Position numbers and translations under genes: made by a program. Below, one piece after another: positions 63,865 through 64,000 of a DNA stretch of 64,000 nt; the first letter of the stretch is position 1; the number at the start of each line of letters is the position of its first letter. Origin of the DNA: Arenibacter sp040216555 (GTDB taxonomy: Bacteria > Bacteroidota > Bacteroidia > Flavobacteriales > Flavobacteriaceae); contig JAVJOW010000033.1 of NCBI GenBank assembly GCA_040216555.1, positions 62,001 to 126,000 on the forward strand. Direction: 5' to 3'. The notes under the pieces are model-generated. The model searched no databases. It worked only from the letters and a program-made list of their open reading frames with translations, and was not told the origin of the DNA.

Positions 63865-63872
63865 TATATTTG
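63865..63872 (+). promoter_or_regulatory. Bacteroidota -7 box for the final gene
   Basis: TATATTTG matches TAnnTTTG, 16 bp before ATG 63889. Confidence 0.45.
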
Positions 63873-63888
63873 TAAGAAAAAAAATTAT

Positions 63889-64000
63889 ATGGAAAATCAG
63901 TATTGCAAAGTTGGATCAGTATCCCCAATGATCAACGGTTCAAAAGAAATAAGCTTTTTGGAATACCAATACCAAAGTTTCATGGACAAGGCTACCAGCG
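63889..64000 (+). CDS. Start of an unknown gene, cut by the window end
   Basis: ATG 63889 opens a frame of 37 codons that is still open at the last base: MENQYCKVGSVSPMINGSKE and onward, with ISFLEYQYQSF. No signal peptide. Too short to assign. A -7 box lies at a fitting distance. Confidence 0.5.
   Translation, partial: MENQYCKVGSVSPMINGSKEISFLEYQYQSFMDKATS

Noticed and set aside
1..64000. tRNA or rRNA genes
   Set aside because: No cloverleaf with a GTTCGA-type T arm or rRNA core sequence was recognised on either strand.

Overview
The window looks like a chromosomal segment of a marine-type member of the Flavobacteriaceae (Bacteroidota). The evidence is an AT-rich genome, several promoter boxes matching the Bacteroidota -7 consensus TAnnTTTG, weak Shine-Dalgarno sequences, and many lineage-typical families (long NusB, DUF3276, DUF4920, DUF4197, OmpL-like porin, cyclophilin-FKBP fusion, DnaJ with a halved zinc finger). 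I cannot name the genus. No rRNA, tRNA, CRISPR array, integrase or insertion sequence is visible, and both ends cut through genes.

Region 1 (1-3.5 kb): the 3' part of a DEAD-box RNA helicase, a secreted endonuclease/exonuclease/phosphatase protein, a PaiB-like flavoprotein and rpiA, closed by a 40-bp perfect palindrome. Region 2 (3.5-20 kb) is the most unusual part. A TPR sensor histidine kinase with a LytTR response regulator faces a run of 13 plus-strand genes. These encode three exported paralogues with SnoaL-like ester-cyclase domains (five NTF2-like domains in all), two further exported unknown proteins, an intradiol dioxygenase with all four iron ligands behind a signal-like N-terminus, a THEM6-like thioesterase, a membrane protein, two plant-type O-methyltransferases, a lipoprotein alpha/beta hydrolase, an acyl-CoA/AMP ligase and a DUF1624-type membrane acyltransferase. 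Together they look like an undescribed pathway that modifies or degrades an aromatic or polyketide-like compound, partly outside the cytoplasm.

Region 3 (20-37 kb): carbon starvation transporter, an oxidoreductase with a Tat-like signal, the nusB-DUF1573-yajC operon, an ABC exporter, a DUF3276 protein, a compact minus-strand operon (unknown protein, CsaA, BASS transporter, PlsC acyltransferase), thioredoxin-like and DinB proteins, a 1-Cys-type peroxiredoxin, a cold-shock protein, a cyclophilin-FKBP fusion, an M28 peptidase and PPK2. Region 4 (37-50 kb): a minus-strand operon (ABC-2 exporter, MscS channel, outer-membrane protein, sigma-54-type regulator lacking a DNA-binding domain), a GC-rich palindromic repeat cluster, grpE-dnaJ, mnmD, ilvE, a MazG-like protein and two short membrane proteins.

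Region 5 (50-64 kb): crcB, a nitrogen-uptake module (P-II, Amt, porin), DUF1684, an esterase-like protein with Asp at the nucleophile position, an Lrp regulator, a four-helix-bundle-like protein, the 1152-residue fused mutase IcmF, purU with a forced TTG start, a DUF4197 lipoprotein, an alpha/beta hydrolase, and the first 37 codons of an unknown gene. Transcription units are mostly closed by clear hairpin-plus-T terminators, several bidirectional. Two tiny membrane-peptide genes (28 and 58 codons) share a paralogous N-terminus.
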